NCBI GenBank assembly: GCA_964539305.1
Contig: CAZIIM010000002.1
Coordinates: forward strand, 40,623 to 104,622
Direction of reading: 5' to 3'
Length of the DNA: 64,000 nt
DNA from: CAZNUM01 sp964539305
GTDB taxonomy: Bacteria > Fidelibacterota > Marinisomatia > Marinisomatales > TCS55
The notes under the pieces are model-generated. The model was not told the origin of the DNA, did not search any database, and saw nothing but the letters and a program-made list of their open reading frames with translations. Shown here in pieces: positions 17,995 to 26,509 of this stretch. A program made the position numbers and the translations under genes. The first letter of the stretch is position 1. Each line of letters starts with the position of its first letter.

Positions 17995-19287
17995 TTATCT
18001 CAGGAGGGTCTGATGCCTTTTGGGTCCCATCGAAATGATCGTAACCGGGCACTGGACCCTTTCTTCAATAAAATGGATATAGTGACGCAGATTTGAAGGA
18101 AGATCGGAAAAGCTTTTCTCGTGCAAATCTTCGTCTAAGTGACCCCAGCCGGGAAGTATTTTGTAAACGGGCTTTGCCTGACGGTAGGCAGATAAACTGG
18201 CCGGCATTTCCTTGATTTCATCATGGTTCACCTTATAGGAAACACAAACGGGGATTTCATTGAATTCACTCATAATGTCCAGTTTTGTAAGGGCAATTTC
18301 AGTAAGTCCGTGGACCCGCACGGCCTGCCGGAGCTGGACCAGATCCAACCAGCCCACACGGCGAGGGCGACCAGTGGTAGTTCCATACTCGTGGCCCTTG
18401 TCCCGCAGCTTTTTGGCCGAAGATTCCGGCAGTTCGGTTGGAAAGGGGCTGATCCCAACCCGGGAAACATATGCTTTTGCGACACCGATAACGCGCCCTA
18501 AATGCCGGATTCCGACTCCTGAACCGGCGGAAATATTTCCGGCCACCGTGTTGCTGCTGGTTGTGTGGGGATAAATACCGTGATCCACATCCAGGCTGGT
18601 GCCCTGGGCCCCTTCGAATAAGATGGACTTCCCATCCTTTAAGGCACGATACAATAGAATTGAAACATCAGCGATATAGGGTTTGAGTTTCTGTCCGAAG
18701 TTTAAATACTCATGAAGAATTTCATCCAGACTCTGGTCCAGAGAAGCGCCCAGGACTTGAGTCAGTATTTGCTGGTTAAAGCGATAGGCCTTTTCCAGTT
18801 TTTCCTGCAGGATGGATGCATCGAGTAAATCAATCATTCGTATTCCCTGGCGATACATTTTATCGGCGTAGACCGGAGCAATCCCCCGTTTCGTACTGCC
18901 GGCAGCCAGGGATCCCTGATGATTCGTTAAAGCTTCATCCATGGCAATATGGTAGGGCATAATGACATGGGCGCGATCGCTGATTTTGAGATTGGGTTCG
19001 ATCTTGCGGTTACGCAAATAACGGATTTCTTCCAGCAGGGCCGCGGGATTAATTACAACGCCATTACCAATAATACTAACGGGGTGGGGATAAAGGACAC
19101 CGGAAGGGATCAGGTGGAGCTTATAGGTTTCTTCCCCAACGATTACCGTATGGCCCGCATTGTTCCCGCCATGAAAACGGACTACGTAGTCGGAACCATC
19201 AGCAAAGAAATCGGTAATTTTCCCTTTGCCTTCATCGCCCCATTGGGCACCTACAATTGCGGTGACGTTGGGCTGCGTGTGGCTCAC
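17995..19287 (-). CDS. purA: Adenylosuccinate synthetase
   Basis: 430 residues, starting at GTG. The P-loop-like element GAQWGDEGKGK (residues 13-23, catalytic Asp18) and RFHGGNNAGHT (His46) match the canonical active site. IMP-binding (AAGSTKRGIAPVYADK), EGAQGTSLDVDHGIYPHTTSSN and GVGIRHLGRVIGVAKAYVSRVG elements follow. It links GTP hydrolysis to condensation of IMP with aspartate and, with PurB, completes AMP synthesis. As the first purine gene of the run it may be preceded by the operon promoter in the 122 bp upstream, where I see AT-rich sequence but no clear riboswitch. Confidence 0.97.
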   Translation of the reverse strand: MSHTQPNVTAIVGAQWGDEGKGKITDFFADGSDYVVRFHGGNNAGHTVIVGEETYKLHLIPSGVLYPHPVSIIGNGVVINPAALLEEIRYLRNRKIEPNLKISDRAHVIMPYHIAMDEALTNHQGSLAAGSTKRGIAPVYADKMYRQGIRMIDLLDASILQEKLEKAYRFNQQILTQVLGASLDQSLDEILHEYLNFGQKLKPYIADVSILLYRALKDGKSILFEGAQGTSLDVDHGIYPHTTSSNTVAGNISAGSGVGIRHLGRVIGVAKAYVSRVGISPFPTELPESSAKKLRDKGHEYGTTTGRPRRVGWLDLVQLRQAVRVHGLTEIALTKLDIMSEFNEIPVCVSYKVNHDEIKEMPASLSAYRQAKPVYKILPGWGHLDEDLHEKSFSDLPSNLRHYIHFIEERVQCPVTIISMGPKRHQTLLR

Positions 19288-19409
19288 GAAGATAAAAGTT
19301 GCTGGCTGGCCTTTGGTATGTGGATAAACCTGTGAAACACAAATTATTGCCCTGGAAGGTTACGAATTATCGCATGAATTAATAAACAAAAAACATATCA
19401 GTTTTCCGA

Positions 19410-22400
19410 TTAAAATGGGTTGATGAGAGCCAGGCGGAAATACTGGTCGGGAGTTTTATTTTTTTGCCAGTCGGTCGTTAACTGGGCAGTACCGTAGGAG
19501 AGAGTTAAAATCTGCAGCGATAGCCGAATTTCCGCCCCTGCAGTGAAAACCCAGTCCTGTTTTTCTTTTCCTGAATACCAGGCGTTTCCGAAATCGGAAA
19601 TCAGCGCCGCAGATACGACTTTAGGAACCAATGGAAGTCGATACTCTATTGAACCAAACAGCAGTCGATTACCCAATCGATAACCGTCCCATCCCCGGGG
19701 ATTGTTGTTTTCAGGAAGGGCGTCAGAAATGGAAGGCAAGGGGGTATTCAGATAAATCGGGAAATCCTCCGTAAAACCAATGTAATCTTGAGCCGGCGGC
19801 GATCCAAACTGGCTGACCGTTTTCAAACGAAGGTACAGGGCGGTTTTTTCAATCGGGATATTGATAAAGGCATCTGTAATAAGGCGCCGATAATTAAAAT
19901 TTCCAAAGAGGTTTGCGTTAGCGTAGTCAAAACGCCCATAGATGCCGTAACCCTGGGTAGGGTGAAGTAAGTTCCACTTATGGGGTCGCCGGGCAGACCA
20001 TTGGTAGCTTAGCGATAATAAACCTTCTTTCCCCTTGTCAGGGACGGGGAGATGCTGGAAGTTGGCCGGATCGCGGTCAATCCATGACCCTGTCTTCCTG
20101 TCAATACTGTCTGCTACAACCGGATTGTGGTCGTACAGTGTAACAGAGAGGGTGATCTGATGATCGGCGTATAAATTATTCCCCCGGTTAAAGGGCAGGA
20201 TGGTGGAGATAATGGCACCATTTTTTTGATCCCAAAGACCGTATTTACTCTTGTCATACGGGCGGTAGGATCCATAAATATTATAGAAAAGACCCACCCC
20301 CCACAGCGGTCCGTGTTGAGCATCGGTGTAGTTGATAAGCCCGCCGGATTGTCCCGGATCCGCTGGATTGAAGATGCCAGCAAAACTGATGATGTTCCGA
20401 CCCATGGCATCGCTCCACTGGGTAAAACCGAAAGGTTCCGATGAAGGTATCACCAGGGACGTGACATGTTTAATGTGGTGGGTAAAGCGGTAGGGTTCCT
20501 TTTTTAGGATTACTGGTTCTTTGCTGGGATCGATGTGGGTCAATGGGTATTTCGGGCCGGCTTCTCTCCACGAGGTGTACGTTTTGCGGAATGAAGGTGG
20601 TTTCGGTACGATGGATTTACGGGGGTTCACCTTCAAGACGCGGACGGTATCAACATCTGCAAGGGTGGTGGCAAATAACACAGTATCTTTCGGGACCCAC
20701 TGGGTGGACCAGATAGCATCTCCCACATCCGTCACCTGATATTTATCTCCGGTGCTCACATCAAGCGTGTAAAGATTTGGTGTCCCTCCGGCATGGGAAG
20801 TATAGGTGATGGTCCGGCCATCCGGATTCCAAACCGGTCGGTAGTCCACTGCCGGGTTATGGGTAAGGCGTTTAATGGCTTGACTCGGAATATCCATGAG
20901 GTAAAGATCCATGTTTCCCTCCGGGCCGGCCATGGCAAATACGATTTTTTTGCCGTCGGGAGACCAGGCAGGGTTCACAATTTGTGTATCATCTGTGTAA
21001 TGTGTCAGCGCCTCCAATGAATCGCCATTCGCTTTGATGGTAAACAGGTTGGAAACATTATTTTGGTGAGCCACAAAAAGAATTCGATCTCCAGTCGGGG
21101 ACCAATCCGGGTAGCTGGCCCTGAGGGAATGAGTCAGCCAGAACCCTTTTTTCTTCTCCAGGTTGTAAATACGGAGATCCCAGACAAGGGACTGCTGTTG
21201 GCCGAAATGATATTTCGTGTAAACCAGGTGTTTACCGTTGGGATCCCAGGAAATACCGGGGTGGAATTGCCCGAAATCGATGAGATCCTTTTTCCAGATG
21301 GGTTTAAGTGATCTGGCGTTTTTCTTTGACGTATCCTGTTTTGTTTTCAGGAATTTGGCTAAAAACGATTTGTAGTGTTTCCTCTGTTCCAGCTTTTTTT
21401 GACGTTTATTTTCTTTCGTTGTGTCGCGGACAGCAATCAGGAAGGATGCATCCAGCTGATCTTCATCGTCTTGGCCGATCAGAGCAATTTTGGAGCTGTC
21501 GGGGGCAAAGCGGAATCCGCGGAGCTTTTTAATGGGCAGGGTAACAACCTTTCCCACCTCCTCCAGAGCCTCTTTCTGGGATCGATAACCGTAGTAGTAG
21601 GTATTCANNNNNNNNNNNNNNNNNNNNNNNNNNNNNNNNNNNNNNNNNNNNNNNNNNNNNNNNNNNNNNNNNNNNNNNNNNNNNNNNNNNNNNNNNNNNN
21701 NNNNNNNCCCACCTCCTCCAGAGCCTCTTTCTGGGATCGATAACCGTAGTAGTAGGTATTCATATGGCGCCGCCAGTTCTCATTAAACTGCTTCAGGGAA
21801 ATGTCGGTCGCTTTTTTAAAACCTTTTTTAAAATTCAATAATTTGAATGCGTTTCTATATTGCAGCGCCTGAACGATGGTGGAATCACCAAAACGGTCCG
21901 ACCAGTAAAGTAGTTTTGAAAAACCGTCATGGTGGGGATCCATTTTATTCAGTTCATTTTTCAGGACGTGGGTTTTATGAGAAATATCTGCTCGGTAAGG
22001 ACGCCACCGCTCCGTTTCATACTCTGCTAACCCCTCAACAACCCATCCGGGTATTCCAGACAGGAGGTAAGCCCAGGGCTGGGGCATCCAGGTACGGATA
22101 CGGTGGAAAAAGAAAATATGTTGAAGTTCGTGGGACACGACCTGGAATAACCATTTTTTGTCTTCAAGCCAAATCGCCGCATCATTCTGGTCCACCCAGA
22201 TAAAGGTTGTGTAGGTCCAGAGGGCAAACCCATTCATGATTTCATCCTCGCTGGTAAAAATGATATCGATCGTTGGAATTGAATCCAGCTCCATCTGTTT
22301 AAGGAGGATGGGGTACACCTGTTCTGCCAGGGAAGCCCCTTTTACGGCAATGGAATCCAGACCCTGGTGGTAATGAATATTAAAATGCTCTGTTTTGAGC

Positions 22401-22504
22401 GTACTCCATTTTAATTCAGGATGAACTCTCCCGCTCCAGTTCCAGGTGCTTTGACTGAATAAAAAACCGGCAAATAGAAAAAAGAATAAAAGGATGCGTT
22501 TCAT
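19410..22504 (-). CDS. Outer-membrane fusion protein: gluzincin peptidase domain, beta-propeller, surface-antigen barrel (gene interrupted by an artefactual gap)
   Basis: Read through the gap, this is one protein of about 979 residues. The N-terminal part has a signal peptide (1 to about 18) and a peptidase-MA-like domain with the zinc motif HELQH (His125-Glu126-His129) and a third ligand in WVVEGLAEY. The middle carries TolB/PD40-type propeller repeats (YPDWSPTGDRILFVAH; NPAWSPDGKKIVFAM; RPVWNPDGRTITYTSH). The C-terminal ~350 residues look like a BamA/Omp85-type barrel ending in Phe (LALINPF). The 100-N run at 21608-21707 is flanked by identical 55-bp sequences; collapsing them restores a single open frame across the join (EALEEVGKVVTL). 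Likely an outer-membrane-anchored protease or assembly factor; substrate unknown. Confidence 0.85.
21553..21762. repeat. 55-bp direct duplication flanking a 100-N gap (assembly artefact)
   Basis: Positions 21553-21607 and 21708-21762 are identical, starting CCCACCTCC and ending GTATTCA, with 100 Ns between them. Two contig ends overlap but were scaffolded instead of merged. Removing one copy and the Ns gives a continuous reading frame in the host gene. Confidence 0.95.
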
Positions 22505-22610
22505 AAGATAGCCCCGCTACTGGAATTTTACGGATTTGTCGGTAATGGAGAAAATCGAAGTGATGATCACTTGAAAACTTAAGTCCAATTGAGGTATCCT
22601 TTCAGCGTAA

Positions 22611-23153
22611 ATGCGGTGGTTAAAACTCATCATTCCCCTCTTGTTAATTCATGTGATCAGTTTGGGGCAGAAAGGAAAACCGGCCATGGATCAATTGACA
22701 CTTTTTTCACCTGCCTTTTCGGAAGGCGCCACGATTCCGAAAAAATTTACCTGCGAAGGCTCAGATACATCTCCTCCGCTGGAATGGAACCAAGCTCCCC
22801 ATGAAACACAGAGTATTGCTGTTTCCTGCATCGACCCGGATGCGCCCATGGGAGACTGGATTCACTGGATTGTGTGGAATATCCCTCCCGAATGGAAGGG
22901 GCTGGAGGAGGGAGTTGACCCTAACGCCCAATTTCCGTTTACCCAGGGGAGGAACAGTTGGGGTGTTACGGGATACGGTGGTCCCTGCCCGCCTAAAGGA
23001 CACGGAGCCCACAGGTATTTTTTTAAAGTGTATTTCCTGGATGTCCCAAAACTGGAACTCTCCCCCAAGGCAACCTGGAAGGATCTGGAGCGGGCAATGA
23101 ATGGCCATATCCTGGCGGAGGGGAAGACGATGGGGCGCAACGAGCGGAAGTAA
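22611..23153 (+). CDS. YbhB/YbcL-type PEBP (Raf-kinase-inhibitor-like) secreted protein
   Basis: 180 residues with a signal peptide (MRWLKLIIPLLLIHVISLGQ). The PEBP fold is marked by CEGSDTSPPLEW, the ligand-pocket element DPDAPMGDWIHWIVWNIP and GVTGYGGPCPPKGHGAHRY, all standard for bacterial YbhB/YbcL proteins. Members bind anionic or phospholipid-like ligands; the bacterial role is not settled. The export signal places this one in the periplasm. It stands alone between a minus-strand peptidase gene and a convergent alpha/beta hydrolase gene. Confidence 0.9.
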   Translation: MRWLKLIIPLLLIHVISLGQKGKPAMDQLTLFSPAFSEGATIPKKFTCEGSDTSPPLEWNQAPHETQSIAVSCIDPDAPMGDWIHWIVWNIPPEWKGLEEGVDPNAQFPFTQGRNSWGVTGYGGPCPPKGHGAHRYFFKVYFLDVPKLELSPKATWKDLERAMNGHILAEGKTMGRNERK

Positions 23154-23177
23154 TTCCACTTTCATTGCTTTTAAACC

Positions 23178-24599
23178 CTAATGAAATGTTATTCCAGGAA
23201 CGGATTGCTTTCCTGTCAGAATGGGGCTGGGGATGTGTCGGAGAGATTGGTCGAAAAATTCGAGAGCGATTTGATTAACCAAGGTTACCACCTCCCGATG
23301 GTTGCGGGTGCCCACTTCCAAAAGGCGGGAGATATGGGGAGAAAAGAGGGGTACATCGGTGAAATCAAGGTGTTCCGTTCCTTCGATGGTTATCCATTGC
23401 TGATCCGGTTGATTCTTTTTCAATAATTTTTTCAGAAGGGTGTAATTTGACGGGTAATCGGATTGTTCCCAGCTCGGTCGCCCCAGGAATAAAAAGGGTT
23501 GATCAATCCCTGATGTAACAGTGCTGTCGGGCAGTGGGTTAATCCAGCCGTCCAGGGCCAGACAGGCCCGGATGTTTGAGTCAAGCTTTGCCGCCTGAAT
23601 GCAGGTTGAACCTCCGTAGGAGTGGCCAAGAACGCCGATTCGATTTAAGTCCAGGTAACCGGTCAGCCGGTGACCGATTTCCCCTTCTTCTATCTTCCCG
23701 AATTGATCCATGAGAAAAAGGATATCTTTCACCCGGGTATCCAGCTGACGATGGCGGATTGAGGCACTGTCGGGATGGGCGGTTAAATCGGAGCGATAGT
23801 CGGCTGTATGCCCGTCTGGGAATACGGTCAGGTTGGCATCGTAGCTATGATCCAGGGCAGCTACCACATAGCCATGGCTGGCCAGGTTTTCTGCCATCGC
23901 GGTGTGAAGAGATCGCATCCCAGTGATACCATGAGAAATAAGCACCAGTGGAAAGGGAGCTGCTTCAGCCAGAGGGGGTGCCTCCATCCATGCGTTTGTT
24001 TGGGTCAATTCCAGATAACTGGCCAGAAAACCGGGGAAACCGCCTGCATCACCGATGGCAGCGGTCCGAATTTTCAGATGATCAATATAGGGCGCCCGCG
24101 TCCCTTTCCAGGTGGAGAGGGTTGGATACCAGATCTGGACAACCAGTTCGCGGATATCTTCCGGGTCTTCCGGCGTGAACCACTCGTCCCGTGAAGGATC
24201 CGCCCAATATTGTGTTGTGGTGCCAACGGCATAAGGACCTGTCGGTGCCGGGAGTGTAATAACGGGGAATGAATAGATAAGTATGGAGGCCAGGCCTAAC
24301 AGTAACAAGTTAGAGATAAATTTTAGGATTGTGTGTTTGGTATGGAAAAGAATGAGTACCGTCAAGGCGGTGTAAGCAGGTGCCATCTGCCAGCGAAGGT
24401 GCTCAAACAAAAGGTGTCCCAAGAACAGCATAATCCCCAGGCTAATGAAATAGCTGGAGGCACGGCGGTATTTTTTAAAAGGCTCCAGTCCGATGGAGGC
24501 CAATAAGGTTAGAATAAGGAGGATTTCAAAGGGGCGCACAGGAATTAAGGCTTTAAACGATTCTTGAAATTGAATTTGTAAAAAAATCGGTGGGTGCAA
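23178..24599 (-). CDS. Membrane-anchored alpha/beta hydrolase, platelet-activating-factor acetylhydrolase-like
   Basis: 473 residues. About four hydrophobic helices occupy residues 20-125. The hydrolase domain that follows shows LVVQIWYPT, the oxyanion element VLISHGITGMRS, the nucleophile elbow IGVLGHSYGGSTCIQAA (Ser), an acid in ALDGWINP and a final His in EGTEHLDFTDVP. This order and the HxxG and LDGW elements match the PAF-AH isoform II family. Such enzymes hydrolyse short acyl esters of phospholipids or other small esters; the substrate here is unknown. The catalytic domain probably faces the periplasm, but that depends on topology I cannot test. Confidence 0.82.
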   Translation of the reverse strand: MHPPIFLQIQFQESFKALIPVRPFEILLILTLLASIGLEPFKKYRRASSYFISLGIMLFLGHLLFEHLRWQMAPAYTALTVLILFHTKHTILKFISNLLLLGLASILIYSFPVITLPAPTGPYAVGTTTQYWADPSRDEWFTPEDPEDIRELVVQIWYPTLSTWKGTRAPYIDHLKIRTAAIGDAGGFPGFLASYLELTQTNAWMEAPPLAEAAPFPLVLISHGITGMRSLHTAMAENLASHGYVVAALDHSYDANLTVFPDGHTADYRSDLTAHPDSASIRHRQLDTRVKDILFLMDQFGKIEEGEIGHRLTGYLDLNRIGVLGHSYGGSTCIQAAKLDSNIRACLALDGWINPLPDSTVTSGIDQPFLFLGRPSWEQSDYPSNYTLLKKLLKKNQPDQQWITIEGTEHLDFTDVPLFSPHISRLLEVGTRNHREVVTLVNQIALEFFDQSLRHIPSPILTGKQSVPGITFH

Positions 24600-24732
24600 T
24601 CGGTGATGAAAATAGTCAATTCGTATTTTTATTCAGCTGTAAACTCGGGCTCTACCGCGCCGGAACATACCGACGCGTAATAGCGAAGCGGTGTAAATTT
24701 ATTCATCAATGATAAACAGGGGTTAGGGAATT

Positions 24733-25386
24733 ATGGCACTAAAATTATACCGGCCGGTGGTATACTCCGCCGAAGAAATGGTTGCCCGATCCGGGGAATT
24801 TTTACACAGGATGGCTTCCCGGCGGAGCATCCGTCATTTTTCTGATGCGCCTGTTCCTCTGGAAATCATAAAAAATATCCTCCAGGTGGCTACAACTGCC
24901 CCCTCCGGCGCCAACAAACAACCGTGGAAATTTGTGGTGGTCAAAGATAAGAACTTGAAGCATGAAATTCGTTTGGCGGCTGAAGCGGAAGAGCGGGAAT
25001 TTTACACCCATAGGGCAACGAGAGAGTGGTTGGAAGCCCTGAATCCCTTTGAAACTGACTGGCATAAACCTTTTCTGGAAACAGCACCCTATTTAATCGT
25101 TGTATTTAAACAGGTCTACGAACTGGATGAAAATGAAAAACATAAAAATTATTATGTCAATGAATCGGTGGGTATTGCCTGTGGATTCTTACTATCAGCT
25201 CTCCATTATGCCGGGTTGGTTGCCCTGACTCACACTCCGAGCCCCATGGGGTTTTTGGAATCCATTTTACAGCGCCCACCCAATGAAAAAGCATATCTGT
25301 TAATTCCGGTGGGGTTACCAGCGCCGGAGGCGAAGGTACCAGATTTACAACGAAAACCATTTGATGAGATGGTCGAAATATTTTAG
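24733..25386 (+). CDS. Nitroreductase family FMN-dependent oxidoreductase
   Basis: 217 residues with the nitroreductase signature RRSIRHFSDAPVPLEIIKN and the FMN-contacting TTAPSGANKQPWKF. Later elements VGIACGFLLSALHYAGLVALTHTPSP are typical of the iodotyrosine-deiodinase-like or BluB-like side of the family. It reduces nitro compounds, quinones or halogenated rings using NAD(P)H; the true substrate is unknown. A purine-rich AGGG lies close to the ATG. It is followed after 13 bases by the predicted Sec-containing ArsC-like gene, so the pair is likely co-transcribed. Confidence 0.88.
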   Translation: MALKLYRPVVYSAEEMVARSGEFLHRMASRRSIRHFSDAPVPLEIIKNILQVATTAPSGANKQPWKFVVVKDKNLKHEIRLAAEAEEREFYTHRATREWLEALNPFETDWHKPFLETAPYLIVVFKQVYELDENEKHKNYYVNESVGIACGFLLSALHYAGLVALTHTPSPMGFLESILQRPPNEKAYLLIPVGLPAPEAKVPDLQRKPFDEMVEIF

Positions 25387-25393
25387 AAAGGAG
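25387..25393 (+). promoter_or_regulatory. Strong ribosome-binding site that fixes the start of the Sec-ArsC-like gene
   Basis: AAAGGAG lies six bases before the ATG at 25400. That ATG is 30 bases upstream of an in-frame TGA. A strong RBS at this point argues that translation begins before the TGA and reads through it, rather than starting at the downstream GTG at 25451. Confidence 0.8.
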
Positions 25394-25399
25394 TGTTAA

Positions 25400-25747
25400 A
25401 TGAAAATAATCGTGTATCATAACCCCAGATGAAAGAAGAGTCGAGAAGCCGTGCAGCTTCTGGAATCCAAAAAGGTTGATTTTGAAACTGTGAATTATCT
25501 GAATACCCCCCTCTCAGAGGCTGAATTGACAGAACTTTCAGGTAAAATGCAGCTTCACCCCAGACAATTTATTCGCAAACGGGAGTCTGAATTCAAATCC
25601 TTGGGTTTGAAGGATAAGCTGGAGGACGGAAAAGCCTTGATTCAGGCAATGGCCCGTTATCCCCGCCTGATTGAGCGCCCCATTGCTGTGAAGGGAAATC
25701 GGGCCGTTCTGGGAAGACCGCCGGAGAAAGTGCTGGACCTGGTCTGA
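25400..25747 (+). CDS. ArsC/Spx-family thioredoxin-fold reductase, predicted selenoprotein (TGA codes Sec11)
   Basis: Reading TGA at 25430-25432 as selenocysteine gives a 115-residue protein beginning MKIIVYHNPRUKKSREAV. In ArsC-family proteins the catalytic residue in HNPRC.KSR is cysteine, so Sec falls exactly on it. The rest is a complete ArsC domain: LLESKKVDFETVNYL, RQFIRKRESEF, and the C-terminal RPIAVKGNRAVLGRPPEKV. A strong RBS precedes the ATG and a SECIS-like hairpin begins 11 bases after the TGA. The family reduces arsenate or acts as a small redox protein. No sel genes are in the window. Without recoding the gene would yield ten residues or a domain lacking its first strand and active site. 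Confidence 0.87.
25444..25461 (+). promoter_or_regulatory. Predicted bacterial SECIS hairpin
   Basis: AGAAGC (25444-25449) and GCTTCT (25456-25461) pair perfectly over six base pairs, closing the six-base loop CGTGCA. Two further pairs form below a single G-G mismatch (T41-A64 and C42-G63 in 254xx numbering). The loop starts 17 nt after the TGA, and its second base is G. These values fit the published consensus for bacterial SECIS elements (loop 16-37 nt from UGA, a G in the first two loop bases). In bacteria this element binds SelB inside the coding region. Confidence 0.8.
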
Positions 25748-25754
25748 GGTATCC

Positions 25755-26246
25755 ATGGCGATCCGTATTTTTATAACCGGCGGTACGTTTGACAAGGAAT
25801 ACGATGAAATCCATGGGAAACTGTTCTTTAAAAAAACGCATTTAAAAGAGATGCTGGCATCCGGCCGCTCACGCCTGGATGTGAATATTACAACGCTGAT
25901 GATGATCGACAGTCTGGATATGACTGCGGAAGACCGTCAGCTAATTCTGGATGCCTGTAAAAAGGCCCGGGAGTCACAAATTATTATTACACACGGTACG
26001 GACACCATGGTTAAGACGGCCCATGTGCTGGCGGAAGCGAACTTACCCAAGACCATCATTCTAACCGGGGCCATGATTCCATTTAAGTTTGGAAGTTCTG
26101 ATGGTCTCTTTAACCTGGGAAGTGCCCTGGCTTTTGTCCAAACGGTCGCACCAGGCGTTTATGTGGTGATGAATGGTCGGTGTTTTGATTACGACAATGT
26201 AAAGAAAAATAGACAGACAGGCGATTTCGAGCCGCTTCGGGCATAA
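25755..26246 (+). CDS. Single-domain asparaginase-like protein
   Basis: 163 residues corresponding to only the N-terminal domain of type I/II asparaginases (usually ~330 residues). It keeps the first catalytic-loop element IFITGGTFDKEYDE and the second-Thr element IIITHGTDTMVKTA, then TIILTGAMIPFKFGSSDG. The C-terminal domain, which completes the active site of classical enzymes, is absent. Stand-alone short homologues are known in bacteria, so this is probably not a truncation. It starts eight bases after the Sec-ArsC-like gene. Function beyond binding or hydrolysing an amide or amino-acid ligand cannot be stated. Confidence 0.8.
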   Translation: MAIRIFITGGTFDKEYDEIHGKLFFKKTHLKEMLASGRSRLDVNITTLMMIDSLDMTAEDRQLILDACKKARESQIIITHGTDTMVKTAHVLAEANLPKTIILTGAMIPFKFGSSDGLFNLGSALAFVQTVAPGVYVVMNGRCFDYDNVKKNRQTGDFEPLRA

Positions 26247-26509
26247 TTGGGCCGATTGGGTGGTCAAGTCTTGAATAATTCACATTCGTAAATATCTTGT
26301 GTAATCAAATATTGACATCTTCCTTATAAAAAATGAATGTGTTCATACACATAATATTTCATTTTGTGTACTCCTCGTCAATAAGGCGCCTGTAAGCCTG
26401 ATTGGTGCCTGGTTATGCGATGGAGGGTATTTCATGCCACGTGCAACAGGGATTAGTATATTCTGGTTGAGTGAATCAGGGTCAACCGTAAAATAAGAGG
26501 AGGAATTCC
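26247..26509 (+). promoter_or_regulatory. 263-bp intergenic region with possible promoter and operator
   Basis: This is the longest gene-free stretch. It contains a perfect TTGACA at 26312-26317 but no good -10 box at 16-18 bases. Overlapping the expected -10 region is a small palindrome ATGTG-TTCATA-CACAT (26337-26352), which could be an operator. No terminator hairpin with a U-tract is evident after the asparaginase-like gene. An RBS (GAGGAGG) lies just before the next gene. Confidence 0.3.

Noticed and set aside
19288..19409. Purine riboswitch or other leader RNA before purA
   Set aside because: The spacer is AT-rich, but I could not identify the conserved three-way-junction core of a purine riboswitch or any strong hairpin.
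25451..25747. ArsC-like gene starting at GTG 25451, after the TGA
   Set aside because: This start has no RBS and removes the first strand and the active-site motif, whereas ATG 25400 has a strong RBS and the TGA falls on the catalytic position.
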